Assembly: GCA_031278455.1 (NCBI GenBank)
Contig: JAITKJ010000016.1
Span: 1 to 64,000, forward strand
Source: Puniceicoccales bacterium
GTDB lineage: Bacteria; Verrucomicrobiota; Verrucomicrobiia; Opitutales; JAIRLM01
Direction of reading: 5' to 3'
Length of the DNA: 64,000 nucleotides
Under the pieces are notes generated by a model. That model was not told the DNA's origin. It saw nothing but the letters and a program-made list of their open reading frames with translations, and did not search any database. Shown piece by piece: positions 37,752 through 47,666 of the stretch. Positions within the stretch are counted from its first letter, which is position 1; every line of letters begins with the position of its first letter. The translations under genes and the position numbers were made by a program.

Positions 37752-40700
37752 TCAGCCGATGGTTTCGTAAATTTTCCGCCGCCGAACGACACTGGTAGCC
37801 GCTTCCTCTGCGAGTTTTTCCGCGCGTTCCGGAGCACTCTGTCGGAGGACATTAAACCGATTTTCCGAAGCCATGAACTGTTTGAGCGTTCCATCCGGTT
37901 TTGCCGAGTCGATTTGCAAAGGATTTTCGCCTCTATCGCCGCGCCGCGGGTCAAATCGATAAAGATTCCAATAGCCAGATGCGACGGCATTTTTCTGGTG
38001 CTCCAGCTGCTCTTTCATGTCGAACCCATGGGATATGCATGGACAGTAGGCGATGACCAGCGCCGGGCCTTCGTAGGATTCCGCCTCCAGCAGCGCGGTT
38101 AGTGTCTGGGAGTCCTTGGCGCCCATGGCCACCTGGGCCACATAAACGTAGCCGTAGGTCATGGCGATTCGGCCCAAATCCTTCTTGTTGAGCGCTTTAC
38201 CCTCGGCAACGAACTTGGCAACGGCCCCCATGGGCGTGGCTTTTGACTGTTGCCCGCCGGTGTTGGAGTAAACCTCCGTGTCCAGGACCAAGATTTTGAT
38301 GTTTTTTCCACTGGCAAGGGCGTGGTCGATGCCGCCAAAGCCGATGTCGTAGGCCCAGCCGTCTCCGCCAAGAACCCACACGGATTTTTTTACCAATTTG
38401 TCGGCCATGGTGTGCAAGAGCTGCAGCTCACCGTCACCGTTGAGAATGATCTTTTTCCGCAGGACGTCCACGCGGCCCCGTTGTAACTCGATGCCGAGCT
38501 GGGAGGACTGGTCGGCCTCTAAAATTTCCCGGACAAGCGCTTCTCCTATGAAATCCTGGTGCCGCTTGAGAATTTCTCCGGCGGTCCTACGCTGCTGCTC
38601 GATGGACAAGAGCATGCCAAGGCCAAATTCACCGTTGTCCTCGAAGAGTGAGTTGGCCCAGGCAGGTCCGCGTCCCTGGTCATTTTTGCAATAGGGTGTA
38701 GTAGGCAAGTTTCCGCCGTAGATGGACGAGCAACCGGTGGCGTTGGCAATAAGCAGATGATCCCCGAATAATTGGGTAAGCAATTTGACATAGGGCGTCT
38801 CTCCGCACCCAGCACAGGCGCCAGAAAATTCAAAAAGCGGTCGGCGGAATTGGGAATGTTTCACGTCATTGGGCAATTTTGTTTCATCTACCGCGGGGAT
38901 TTTTTCAAAAAACGCATAATTGGTCCGTTCTCGGTCTAGAACGTCCGCGAGCCGGGCCATGTTAATGGCGTGGCGAGCGGGATTATTTTTATCCTTTGCT
39001 GGGCAGTGTTCCACGCACACACCACATCCAGTGCAGTCCTCCGGGGCAACCTGGATAGAAAACTTACAACCGAGGCTTTCTTTTGAGCGAAAATCTATGG
39101 ATTGGAAGCCATCGGGTGCATCAGCCAGTAACCCGGCGTCGTAAAATTTGCTGCGGATGGCCGCGTGTGGGCAGACAAAGGCACACTTGTTGCATTGGAT
39201 GCAAAGGCTTGGATCCCAGATGGGTACTTCCTGGGCAATGCCCCGTTTCTCCCACTGGGATGTTGCCGTTGGCCAAGTGCCGTCCACGGGCAGGACTCCA
39301 ACGGGTAATGCGTCACCCTCGTCCCGGAAAATGGGCATGATTACCTTTTCCACGAAATCTGGGCGTTGGATAACACCCGTCGCCGGAGGATCGTCGCCGA
39401 TTTTTCTTGGATCCAATTCCACCCGATGCAAATGGGCAAGGGAAGTATCCACACAGGCAAAGTTTTTTTCCACGACGGCGGTGCCTTTTTTGGCGTACGT
39501 TTTCTCAATGGATTTTTTGATGGCACGGATGGCCTCTTCTCGCGGGAGGATGCCAGAAATGGCGAAGAAACAGGTCTGCATGATGGTGTTGATGCGATTT
39601 TCCATGCCGCACTCGCCCGCAACGGAATAGGCATCGATGACATAAAATTGCAAATGGAGCTGGAGAATCCGTTCCTGGACCAGCCGAGATAGATGGGTCT
39701 GGATTTCTTCGGCACCATGAGGTGCGTTAAGCAAAAACACACCTCCCTCCGCTGCATGGCGCAGAACATCGAATTTGTGCAAAAACGGGAACTGGTGACA
39801 GCCGATAAATTTTGCCCGGCTGATGAGATATGGCGCACGGATGGGCTTGTTGCCAAAACGTAAGTGAGACGCAGTGGTGCCGCCAGATTTTTTCGAATCG
39901 TAAACAAAATAGGCCTGGGCGTAATTGCCCGTTTCGCCGCCGATGATCTTGATGGTGTTCTTATTCGCACCGACGGTGCCATCGGCGCCAAGTCCGAAAA
40001 ATAGCGCGGAAAAATGTTCCCCGTCCGCGGCCAGATGGTAATTCGTGTCGTAGGGCACGGACAGGTGTGACACGTTGTCGTTAATGCCGATAGTAAAATG
40101 CCGTTTAAGTCCGTTTCCGACGGCCGCATCCACGAGACCCTTCACCATTGCTGGGGAAAATTCTTTGGAGCCCAAACCATAGCGGCCGCCGAAGATTTGT
40201 GGACAAAAATCTCTGGATAGGATTCCCGCTGCCCGGCCCTCTTCAACGGCTCCGACAACGTCTAAATAAAGTGGTTCGCCAAGGGCGCCAGGTTCCTTTG
40301 TGCGATCCATGACGATGATTTTTTTAGCGGATTTTGGCAAGACTTTTAGGAGCATTTCCCCGGCAAACGGCCGGTAGAGTCGTACTTTTATGAGCCCAAG
40401 CCGGGCTCCGCTTTCGTTAAGCTCGCCTATGGTTTCTTCGATGGTCTCGCAGCCAGAACCCATGGCGACAAAGATAGTTTCAGCATCCGAGGTACCCACG
40501 TAATCAAACGGAGTATAAGTCCGACCGGTAAGTTGGGCGAATTTTTCCATGACTCGGCCCACGATGGCGGGAGTTTGGTCATAGAAAGTATTGCAGCGTT
40601 CCCGACCCTGAAAGAACACGTCCGGATTTTGCGCCGTTCCTCGGATTACTGGCGCATCTGGTGTTAGCGCTCGCAGGCGGAAGGCTTCCACGTCCATCGG

Positions 40701-41291
40701 GTCGAGCAGTTTCAGTAGCGCATCATCTTCAATGAATGTATAAGTATTGATTTCATGGGAGGTGCGGAAGCCGTCAAAAAAGTGCAAAAATGGCACCCGG
40801 GAGGCGTAGGTGGCAGTGGTTGCGATGGCGGCAAAGTCATGGGCCTCTTGGACGGAATTGGATACGAGCATGGCAAAACCGGTTGCTCGGCAGGCCATCA
40901 CGTCCGAGTGGTCCCCGAAAATGGACAGGGCGTGGGTTGCGAGCGCTCGAGCGGTAACGTGCATGCAAAAGGGGAGCAACTCGCCGGCAATTTTATACAT
41001 GTTGGGGATCATCAGCAGTAGCCCTTGTGACGCGGTAAATGTAGTCACCATCGACCCACACTGCAGCGCCCCATGAACCGCCCCGGCCACACCCGCCTCC
41101 GACTGCATCTCCGTGACGGATGGTTTCATGCCCCAGAGATTCGTTTTGCCCCTCGCCGCCCACTCGTCGCAAAATTCGGCCATAGGCGATGACGGCGTGA
41201 TCGGGTATATGGTTACCAACTCGCTCATGCGAAAGGCAACCGATGCCGCGGCTTCATTGGCGTCTGCGATCTCGCGATTCTTTTCATCCAT
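37752..41291 (-). CDS. nifJ: Pyruvate:ferredoxin (flavodoxin) oxidoreductase
   Basis: 1179 aa; ITPSSPMAEFCDEWAA, CIQCNKCAFVCPHAAIR, CTGCGVCVEHCPAKD, GCAGCGETPYVKLLTQLFG, GGDGWAYDIGFGG. Confidence 0.97.
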   Translation of the reverse strand: MDEKNREIADANEAAASVAFRMSELVTIYPITPSSPMAEFCDEWAARGKTNLWGMKPSVTEMQSEAGVAGAVHGALQCGSMVTTFTASQGLLLMIPNMYKIAGELLPFCMHVTARALATHALSIFGDHSDVMACRATGFAMLVSNSVQEAHDFAAIATTATYASRVPFLHFFDGFRTSHEINTYTFIEDDALLKLLDPMDVEAFRLRALTPDAPVIRGTAQNPDVFFQGRERCNTFYDQTPAIVGRVMEKFAQLTGRTYTPFDYVGTSDAETIFVAMGSGCETIEETIGELNESGARLGLIKVRLYRPFAGEMLLKVLPKSAKKIIVMDRTKEPGALGEPLYLDVVGAVEEGRAAGILSRDFCPQIFGGRYGLGSKEFSPAMVKGLVDAAVGNGLKRHFTIGINDNVSHLSVPYDTNYHLAADGEHFSALFFGLGADGTVGANKNTIKIIGGETGNYAQAYFVYDSKKSGGTTASHLRFGNKPIRAPYLISRAKFIGCHQFPFLHKFDVLRHAAEGGVFLLNAPHGAEEIQTHLSRLVQERILQLHLQFYVIDAYSVAGECGMENRINTIMQTCFFAISGILPREEAIRAIKKSIEKTYAKKGTAVVEKNFACVDTSLAHLHRVELDPRKIGDDPPATGVIQRPDFVEKVIMPIFRDEGDALPVGVLPVDGTWPTATSQWEKRGIAQEVPIWDPSLCIQCNKCAFVCPHAAIRSKFYDAGLLADAPDGFQSIDFRSKESLGCKFSIQVAPEDCTGCGVCVEHCPAKDKNNPARHAINMARLADVLDRERTNYAFFEKIPAVDETKLPNDVKHSQFRRPLFEFSGACAGCGETPYVKLLTQLFGDHLLIANATGCSSIYGGNLPTTPYCKNDQGRGPAWANSLFEDNGEFGLGMLLSIEQQRRTAGEILKRHQDFIGEALVREILEADQSSQLGIELQRGRVDVLRKKIILNGDGELQLLHTMADKLVKKSVWVLGGDGWAYDIGFGGIDHALASGKNIKILVLDTEVYSNTGGQQSKATPMGAVAKFVAEGKALNKKDLGRIAMTYGYVYVAQVAMGAKDSQTLTALLEAESYEGPALVIAYCPCISHGFDMKEQLEHQKNAVASGYWNLYRFDPRRGDRGENPLQIDSAKPDGTLKQFMASENRFNVLRQSAPERAEKLAEEAATSVVRRRKIYETIG

Positions 41292-41399
41292 GCTGGAGCG
41301 TTTATACCGATGAGCGTGCGGATTGTCAAGGGAGACCGAGAAATTGCCGTCGATCGATTTTTATTTACATCTTTATGATAAAGTGTTTTTATCGTTCCG

Positions 41400-43232
41400 A
41401 TGCGGGTTACTTCAATGGGTGTTGGTGAAAGTCCTAACATATCCATCTTAGAAATATCAAAGCGCCCGTTGATCAGCAGCATTCGAGAAATACTCCACAC
41501 GGTGACCACGGTGGCAATGACTTTCAGTGGGTCCATCGGCTTACTCCTGTTTTATGACTATCTTCCATGGATTCCGGTCACGTGGGTGGTCTTTATGGTG
41601 CTGGCACTTATCGTGGCGATCCCCGCAGCGGTATATTTTACGCTAACGGTCTGCCTATTTTTTACCGAGCGGCACAAAAAGCGACTATTGGAAGAATATA
41701 CCAGTCTTACTCAAAGGGATCCATCGGCAAAGTTGCCCGGAGATTCCGGGAGAAAACTTTTGGATTGTCTAAATGAAGAATGGACGTGTGCCGCATGGGT
41801 TGCCCTAACGAAGCCTTCGGCGCAGATAAATAAAACGCTCATGGCGGACTGTTTCACGAATCTGCAAAAATGCAAATTTGCCTACGAATTGGAGACATTT
41901 TGCGGGTTTTTGAAAAAAGATCTTACGGAGGAGCAGCGGCAAAAAGTCGAAGAAATACAAGAAAATGCTCGGAAAAAATTTGACGATGAAATGTGCGCAC
42001 TCGAATCCAACAGCTATACAACACGCATGCGCTATTGCATAATGACTGACTTTTTTATCATCTTGGAAAGTGATATGATGAATGCCGCCATCGATGCTGG
42101 ACTTACCGATTATAAGCTTCCGAAGCATGAACTAAAAATCAGCCATCTTGCACTGAGCGGTGGTGGTGCGCGTGGTTATGCCTATGGCAAAATGCTTGAA
42201 AAGTTAAAGGATTCATTTACGCCAAATTGTCGATTTTCTGGGACATCTGCTGGTGCCATTGGCGCGCTTGCCGCCGCATTAAATTTGGATGATTTTGCTG
42301 GACTTACCATTGACATGCAGAAGCGGTATAATAATTCCGCCAGAGACAATCAGCAGTGGCAGGCAGCATACGCTTGGTTGCGGCTCCGATTTTCTTCATG
42401 GCCAAGCTACTATGATCTTACCGGTGTGCTTGCGCTATTTGATCAACGGGCGCAGGAGAAGGTTAGCATATTTTTAAAAGGTATTTCCGAAGAAACTATT
42501 GAAAAAATTTTTACGCAGGATCCGGGTGCCAGAGATCGAATACATGTTTTGCGCGAGCCCTATGATCCTTTGACCAGTCGAGAGGGAAAGATGCTCACTT
42601 TTAAAGACATCGAATTTCTGCAAAAACTTCCCGGCGGGGAACAATTTCATGATTTTGCCACGGCCATCTGGGATAAAACGGATCAGAAGGTTGTTTTCGC
42701 CAAAAAAGAAACGCAGCCCAACATGCCCATTGTCCTGGCGGTATATGCTTCCATGTCCATACCACTCGCATTCAAATTTCTTTCAATGGAAATGGATGGA
42801 TCAGATGGAAAGACACATCAGTTGTGCGACGGCGGTTTTAGTACGAATTGTCCCCTCGAGGCCTATCCAGACTCTAAATCCAGTGACGGTGAGAGTATTG
42901 GTATTATTTTTGACCGTAACGGGCTTGGCGGCGAAACCGTGCGCGAAAAGGCGACGGCGTTATTAAAGCCTGCGCGCGTGATGGCACGTCTGTTGGGTAT
43001 CGCTCCTAGTATAGAAAAGGCGGATGAAGAGGAAAAGATGAGATTGTGGCAAAATCGAGAAAGAATCCTCGTCTGCCCCCATGGCGACTTAAGCACATTG
43101 TCGTTCAGTTTTTCGGATGCGGAACGGAAGGCAATCGATCATCAGGTCGACCTCCGCGCCGAGGCATGGAAAATTTGTAAAACCTATGGAAAACACTGGC
43201 CGGAAAGCATATGGCCAAAGACTCCATTGTAA
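41400..43232 (+). CDS. Patatin-like phospholipase with N-terminal membrane hairpin
   Basis: LALSGGGARGYAYGKMLEKL (oxyanion), FSGTSAGAIGAL (GxSxG-type), DGGFSTNCPLEAY (Asp-Gly); N-terminal TM pair. Confidence 0.88.
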   Translation: MRVTSMGVGESPNISILEISKRPLISSIREILHTVTTVAMTFSGSIGLLLFYDYLPWIPVTWVVFMVLALIVAIPAAVYFTLTVCLFFTERHKKRLLEEYTSLTQRDPSAKLPGDSGRKLLDCLNEEWTCAAWVALTKPSAQINKTLMADCFTNLQKCKFAYELETFCGFLKKDLTEEQRQKVEEIQENARKKFDDEMCALESNSYTTRMRYCIMTDFFIILESDMMNAAIDAGLTDYKLPKHELKISHLALSGGGARGYAYGKMLEKLKDSFTPNCRFSGTSAGAIGALAAALNLDDFAGLTIDMQKRYNNSARDNQQWQAAYAWLRLRFSSWPSYYDLTGVLALFDQRAQEKVSIFLKGISEETIEKIFTQDPGARDRIHVLREPYDPLTSREGKMLTFKDIEFLQKLPGGEQFHDFATAIWDKTDQKVVFAKKETQPNMPIVLAVYASMSIPLAFKFLSMEMDGSDGKTHQLCDGGFSTNCPLEAYPDSKSSDGESIGIIFDRNGLGGETVREKATALLKPARVMARLLGIAPSIEKADEEEKMRLWQNRERILVCPHGDLSTLSFSFSDAERKAIDHQVDLRAEAWKICKTYGKHWPESIWPKTPL

Positions 43233-43260
43233 TGCCCCGTCAATTTTACAGACATCAAAA

Positions 43261-44298
43261 TCATTCTCTCTCAGATATACTACTCATAAATTTTTGAGGA
43301 GTACAATCGGCATGACCATCTTTGTACAAGATGGAATAAATCTCGTCGAGGATGGGAGTGTATAAATTTTTTGCCTTACATATTTTATGAACATACTTTG
43401 TTGACCTGTAGCCCTCAACGACGGATTTTTGGGATCCAATGATTGCTTCCGGAGATTCCCCGCGGCCAACCCGCTCGCCAAACATCCGGTTGCGACTCCA
43501 TTTGCCGGTGGCTGTGGCAAACAAATCGCCCAATCCGCTCAATCCGTAGAATGTATCACTTGTCCCGCCAAGGGCTACGCCGATGCGCACCAATTCGGCC
43601 ATCATGCATGTTAGCAACGCGGCACGGCCGTTGTCCCCATAATTCATTCCTGCGGCCAGCCCAATTCCGATGGCATACGGATTTTTCAAACATCCACCCA
43701 ACTCTACCCCCGTGGTATCCGTTGACGTGTGGACGCGAAAATTTGGTGCGTTAATCGTTTCCCGGGCACACTGAACAATTTTCGTAGGAACGCCGTCGGC
43801 CGCCAAAACTGCTGCCGTTGGTAGCCCCTTGGCAACGTCCATCGCATATGTCGGTCCGGAAAAAACCCCACATGGAAAGGTTGGCAGTATCTTTCGGACT
43901 ACGGAAAGCGGAAGGCGCATGGAATCTGGAACTAATCCTTTGCAAAGTGTGATAAGAAACGGTTTGACAGGCGGATCCGCTGAGGAGAAGACCGCGCGAA
44001 CGCGTTGGCAAAATTCGATGATTCCAGCCGATGGGCAGGCAAAAAAAATAAAATCGCAGTCCAGGATGGTAGTAAAATCCGATGAAATTTGTAGATTTTC
44101 AGGAAAATGAATGCCGGGAATATATTCCATGTTCCCGTTTTCTGCTCGCATGCGTTCGGCGTGGGCCTCGTTACGAGGGACTAAAACCACCGATTGTCTC
44201 TGGGCGGCCAGGTGAATGGCCATGGCCGTTCCCCAAGCTCCCGCTCCGAGAACGACGCATTTTGTCGGTGGCGGAATAGGAACATCATTTTTGATCAC
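43261..44298 (-). CDS. gpsA: Glycerol-3-phosphate dehydrogenase [NAD(P)+]
   Basis: VLGAGAWGTAMAIHLA, FSGPTYAMDVAKGLPTAAVLA, ELGGCLKNPYAIGIGLAAGMNYGDNGRAALLTC, GLSGLGDLFATATGKWSRN. Confidence 0.96.
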   Translation of the reverse strand: MIKNDVPIPPPTKCVVLGAGAWGTAMAIHLAAQRQSVVLVPRNEAHAERMRAENGNMEYIPGIHFPENLQISSDFTTILDCDFIFFACPSAGIIEFCQRVRAVFSSADPPVKPFLITLCKGLVPDSMRLPLSVVRKILPTFPCGVFSGPTYAMDVAKGLPTAAVLAADGVPTKIVQCARETINAPNFRVHTSTDTTGVELGGCLKNPYAIGIGLAAGMNYGDNGRAALLTCMMAELVRIGVALGGTSDTFYGLSGLGDLFATATGKWSRNRMFGERVGRGESPEAIIGSQKSVVEGYRSTKYVHKICKAKNLYTPILDEIYSILYKDGHADCTPQKFMSSISERE

Positions 44299-44425
44299 TG
44301 AAAGTTTTTATACCCTAAATTTCACTGACGCCACAAGAATATTCCAAAGGCGCCACGATATCAAAAATTCATCACCGCAACCGCCTGACAATAAACTCAT
44401 ACTATTCGCGGATGCGTCCAGTAAA

Positions 44426-44513
44426 GTTACGCAAGGAATCTTGTGCAAATTCGCATAAGACTGAGAAAAAGATTTGTCTTTTATGCATCAATTATTTTAT
44501 TTCACATCGGAAG
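44426..44513 (+). repeat. Upstream repeat copy 1 (5' of the LRR/phosphatase-like gene)
   Basis: CTTGTGCAAATTCGCATAAG…TTTGTCTTTTATGCATCAATTATTTTATTTCACATCGGAAG; partner at 47495-47579. Confidence 0.75.
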
Positions 44514-47114
44514 TTGTGTGTGGGCCATAATTCTTCGCAAATTCAAATATCTCCTGTTTTGGGTAGCGTCTCAGCAGGTGCAAGTGCAGCTCCTGCTGTC
44601 GTGGCTGGGACTGGGCCATCATTGTTACAACGGATTTTTACGGGCGCCGCGTGTCTCTTAATGTGGCCGGGGACAGTTATCGTGTGGATTTTCGCTAGAA
44701 TGGCTGGTGACCGTCAACTAGCACTGAGCTGTTCAAATTCTTTGACCCTTTGCGCGTTGCCGTGGTCAAAATTTACACTCGCGGGCGCACAGGCCTCCAG
44801 TGACCCTGCGAGATCGCCTAATACAACTCATTCGAGTTGCGCTCCTGACTCCAGCAGGAGTGGGCCAGTAGTGGACGGTAAACCAGCGGCCATTCCCGTG
44901 CCAGAACCAAAGTTTGAAGCTCAGAGCCATGTGATGGAATCGAAGCGAACACCAAAGCCAAATCCGGAACCAGAACCAAAGCCAGAACCAGAGCCAAAGC
45001 CAGAACCAGAGCCAGAACCAGAACCAAAGCCGGAACCAGAGCCAAAGCCAGAACCAGAGCCGGAACCAGTTGTTGTGCCGCCCGAAGAACTAATGGAGCC
45101 GGTGGACGAAAACACGAGACTTTTGAACGAAGCGACTACTTTAACTTATAGCCACTGCGATAATGTAAAAAAAATGTATGTTTTCAAAGATCAAAACGAC
45201 CGAGCTATAACAGTAATGTTTCAGTCATGCCCCGATTTCATATGCCCAAAATTAGTGACCATCAAAATAATCAACTGTAATGATATAGTATTTATCGATT
45301 TACTTAGATGTCCGAGACTTTCTAGTATTGAGATTTCTGAGTGTGCCAAGGTGAGACGTGTTGTGGCGCCCGCCCACTGCACAATAAAGTCGTTAGCCAT
45401 AACGGATTGCACGAACATAAAACAGATCACGATTGGAGAGAAAGATATTCAACTGATTGCAGTCGTACGAAACACTTCAAATGCGCAATTATGTAGTGCG
45501 ACAGAGCTAACTTTTTCGCACATAAAACAATTCACGGGAATATATGTATTTGTAGATCAAGCCGGGAAAGAAATTGAACTCAAAAATTATCGCGAGATTG
45601 TGAACGCACAAAGATTATTAAAGCTAAATATGTCGAAGGCAAGTATTTCTATAGGGGAGGCATCTGATCTTGTTTTGTATTGCGAAAAGGTTGCAAATTT
45701 CGACTTCTCTAATTGCACTTTTACGGGCCAAGTTGGCTATTCGCCGTTGCCATTTGCCGGACGCCCCAATCTAAAAACCTTAAACCTATCCGGATCCGAT
45801 CTTGCCGACGTAGTGATCGGCAACTGCCCAAACCTGCAAGAGCTTTATGTTGCTGGCGCGAAATTCAAAAGTTGCCGCGTTATTCGTTGCATCGAGGCGA
45901 AGAACATCGACTTTTCGCAAAACCCGACACTACAGTGCATTGTTGTTGAAGATTGCCCCAAGCTCGAATCCATGTCCCTTCCGCAATCGATGGACAATCT
46001 GTGTATTTTCCGTGTTGTCGGGTGTGGAAATTTGACATCCTCCATAGATCTATCACATTGCCGCCCGGGCGTATTAGTCGTGAATGACAGATGCCCCGCC
46101 AGCGTAATTACGCCACCGGTTACACCGCTTTCAGCCGAACAAATCAAGGCGCAAATATTTTTATGCAATGAACTCGGCGAATTTGACCGATTTAATAACT
46201 ATCCGGTGGATATTTTGTTGGACGATTTTCATAACCCCAGAGCACCATATGGTGGACGGCCAAATGCACTAATGCCATTCGTAATTGCGCTCCACCCGCG
46301 TGTTGTGTACGTGGACACTTGGATGGAAACAATTGATACCGCAAAAGATGCCGACATTTATAGGAAGTTTGGAATTTCCAGTGATATCGAAAAATATCCC
46401 GACGCTTATTTTGCCCAAATTATTCCTGCTTATGCCATAACTAGCTGCCCAAATGCACAAAATAAAACAAATTTTTTCCAGGCGTTTTCCGAACAAATTG
46501 GCGACGGACCCGGTTTAATTGTAGATTTACACGACCGGAAAACGGGAGGAGAGTATCTGGTCGACGGGCCGGATCTCGCGCAACTTGGAATTGAAAATGT
46601 GCGGCAGATCGGTGACGTAATTTCACTTCCAAATGCAGAACTGCTTGATCCATTGGGAAATCAAGTGGCGAGATCGATAGTAATTGAAACACGGCAGGCA
46701 ACAGTCCGTGGAAAACTGTTTTTTCATGTGCGCGTAAAAGGTCTTCCGGATAATCACACATTTGCAACTAAGGTCCAACAACAAATCAATGCAGTGGTGG
46801 CGGAAATTCGACAGCAAAACAAAGTCACAATGACCGTATCCCATTGCAATGGCGGTATTGGGCGGGGGCCACTGCAAATATACATGGATGTTATCCAAAA
46901 AGTGGCGACGGCGGCATGCAGCAAAGGGCATGCGTGTGTTTGCGATTGGACGAGGCAAAGATCCCCTGTGGTTAATGAAAAAATTAACCTTGCCTGCGTC
47001 GCGCGTAATATGTTGCTTATGGGACACTATGCCCGTAACGTTTGTGGACAATCCACGGGTCAATTTTTGCAACTTAAAATGTTTACGGAAAATATGGCCG
47101 CACTGCACGCGTAG
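44514..47114 (+). CDS. Predicted membrane/LRR-like protein with (PE/PK)n linker and C-terminal tyrosine-phosphatase-like domain
   Basis: Likely start TTG 44514 or GTG 44520 (ORF opens at 44412 but overlaps the repeat); Cys-type LRR-like segments; C-terminal KGLPDNHTF … MTVSHCNGGIGRGPLQIYMDVI … STGQFLQLKMF fits WPD loop / HCX5R P-loop / Q-loop order. Confidence 0.7.
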   Translation: MCVGHNSSQIQISPVLGSVSAGASAAPAVVAGTGPSLLQRIFTGAACLLMWPGTVIVWIFARMAGDRQLALSCSNSLTLCALPWSKFTLAGAQASSDPARSPNTTHSSCAPDSSRSGPVVDGKPAAIPVPEPKFEAQSHVMESKRTPKPNPEPEPKPEPEPKPEPEPEPEPKPEPEPKPEPEPEPVVVPPEELMEPVDENTRLLNEATTLTYSHCDNVKKMYVFKDQNDRAITVMFQSCPDFICPKLVTIKIINCNDIVFIDLLRCPRLSSIEISECAKVRRVVAPAHCTIKSLAITDCTNIKQITIGEKDIQLIAVVRNTSNAQLCSATELTFSHIKQFTGIYVFVDQAGKEIELKNYREIVNAQRLLKLNMSKASISIGEASDLVLYCEKVANFDFSNCTFTGQVGYSPLPFAGRPNLKTLNLSGSDLADVVIGNCPNLQELYVAGAKFKSCRVIRCIEAKNIDFSQNPTLQCIVVEDCPKLESMSLPQSMDNLCIFRVVGCGNLTSSIDLSHCRPGVLVVNDRCPASVITPPVTPLSAEQIKAQIFLCNELGEFDRFNNYPVDILLDDFHNPRAPYGGRPNALMPFVIALHPRVVYVDTWMETIDTAKDADIYRKFGISSDIEKYPDAYFAQIIPAYAITSCPNAQNKTNFFQAFSEQIGDGPGLIVDLHDRKTGGEYLVDGPDLAQLGIENVRQIGDVISLPNAELLDPLGNQVARSIVIETRQATVRGKLFFHVRVKGLPDNHTFATKVQQQINAVVAEIRQQNKVTMTVSHCNGGIGRGPLQIYMDVIQKVATAACSKGHACVCDWTRQRSPVVNEKINLACVARNMLLMGHYARNVCGQSTGQFLQLKMFTENMAALHA
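44952..45069 (+). repeat. Hexanucleotide-like tandem repeat encoding (P-E/K-P-E)n
   Basis: Repeated CCAGAACCAGAGCCAAAG units encoding PEPEPKPEPEPKPEPEPEPEPKPEPEPKPEPEPEP. Confidence 0.9.
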
Positions 47115-47494
47115 GGGCCGGACGGTACCGCTGATGCTACTGCTTCAGCGGAAATCTCGCCAAAAATGATGCCAAAGGTTTTAGGGGGTAATTTTGGTAG
47201 ACTTAATTCCAAATTGAGAAATATTGATCAAACTGATGTAAAAATATCATCTTTCGACCGACGACCTAAGGCGTTAGTAGAATTTGTTTGAAAACAGCAT
47301 CATCAGCGCAGAGATGTTTTATGCTATTTTGAGTTACACACAACATCAGAAGCAAGCTGTTGCGCTAAGCATAAATGTCTTATTGCTAGAGCTGACGGAC
47401 GTGTTGATCTCATGGATTGCATAAAAATTTAACGGCATTACAGTGCATATGTGCCGCTTCTGCGGCGGCCGAAGAATTCTAGTCTATTAATGCT

Positions 47495-47579
47495 GTACGA
47501 GGAGTCTTGCGCAAATTAGCAAATAGCCAAAGAAGAGAGTTGCCTTTTGCGCATCAATTATTTTAATTTGTCTCGGAGG
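47495..47579 (+). repeat. Upstream repeat copy 2 (5' of the giant ATPase gene)
   Basis: CTTGCGCAAATTAGCAAATAG…GTTGCCTTTTGCGCATCAATTATTTTAATTTGTCTCGGAGG. Confidence 0.75.
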
Positions 47580-47666
47580 GTTTGACTTTTGCAAAAGTTT
47601 CATTGCATGTTTCACGAAATACTTTATAAAAATATATCGGCTTTGTCGGCGAATTTATAACCAGGT

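Noticed and set aside
39341-40129. 262 aa minus-strand ORF inside nifJ
   Set aside because: Off-frame in nifJ, low-complexity Ser/Pro/Arg composition typical of a shifted frame
44818-45115. Minus-strand ORFs encoding LALVLALVLVPDL… and GSGSGFGSGSGFG… over the PE repeat
   Set aside because: Antisense translations of the hexamer repeat inside a long sense ORF
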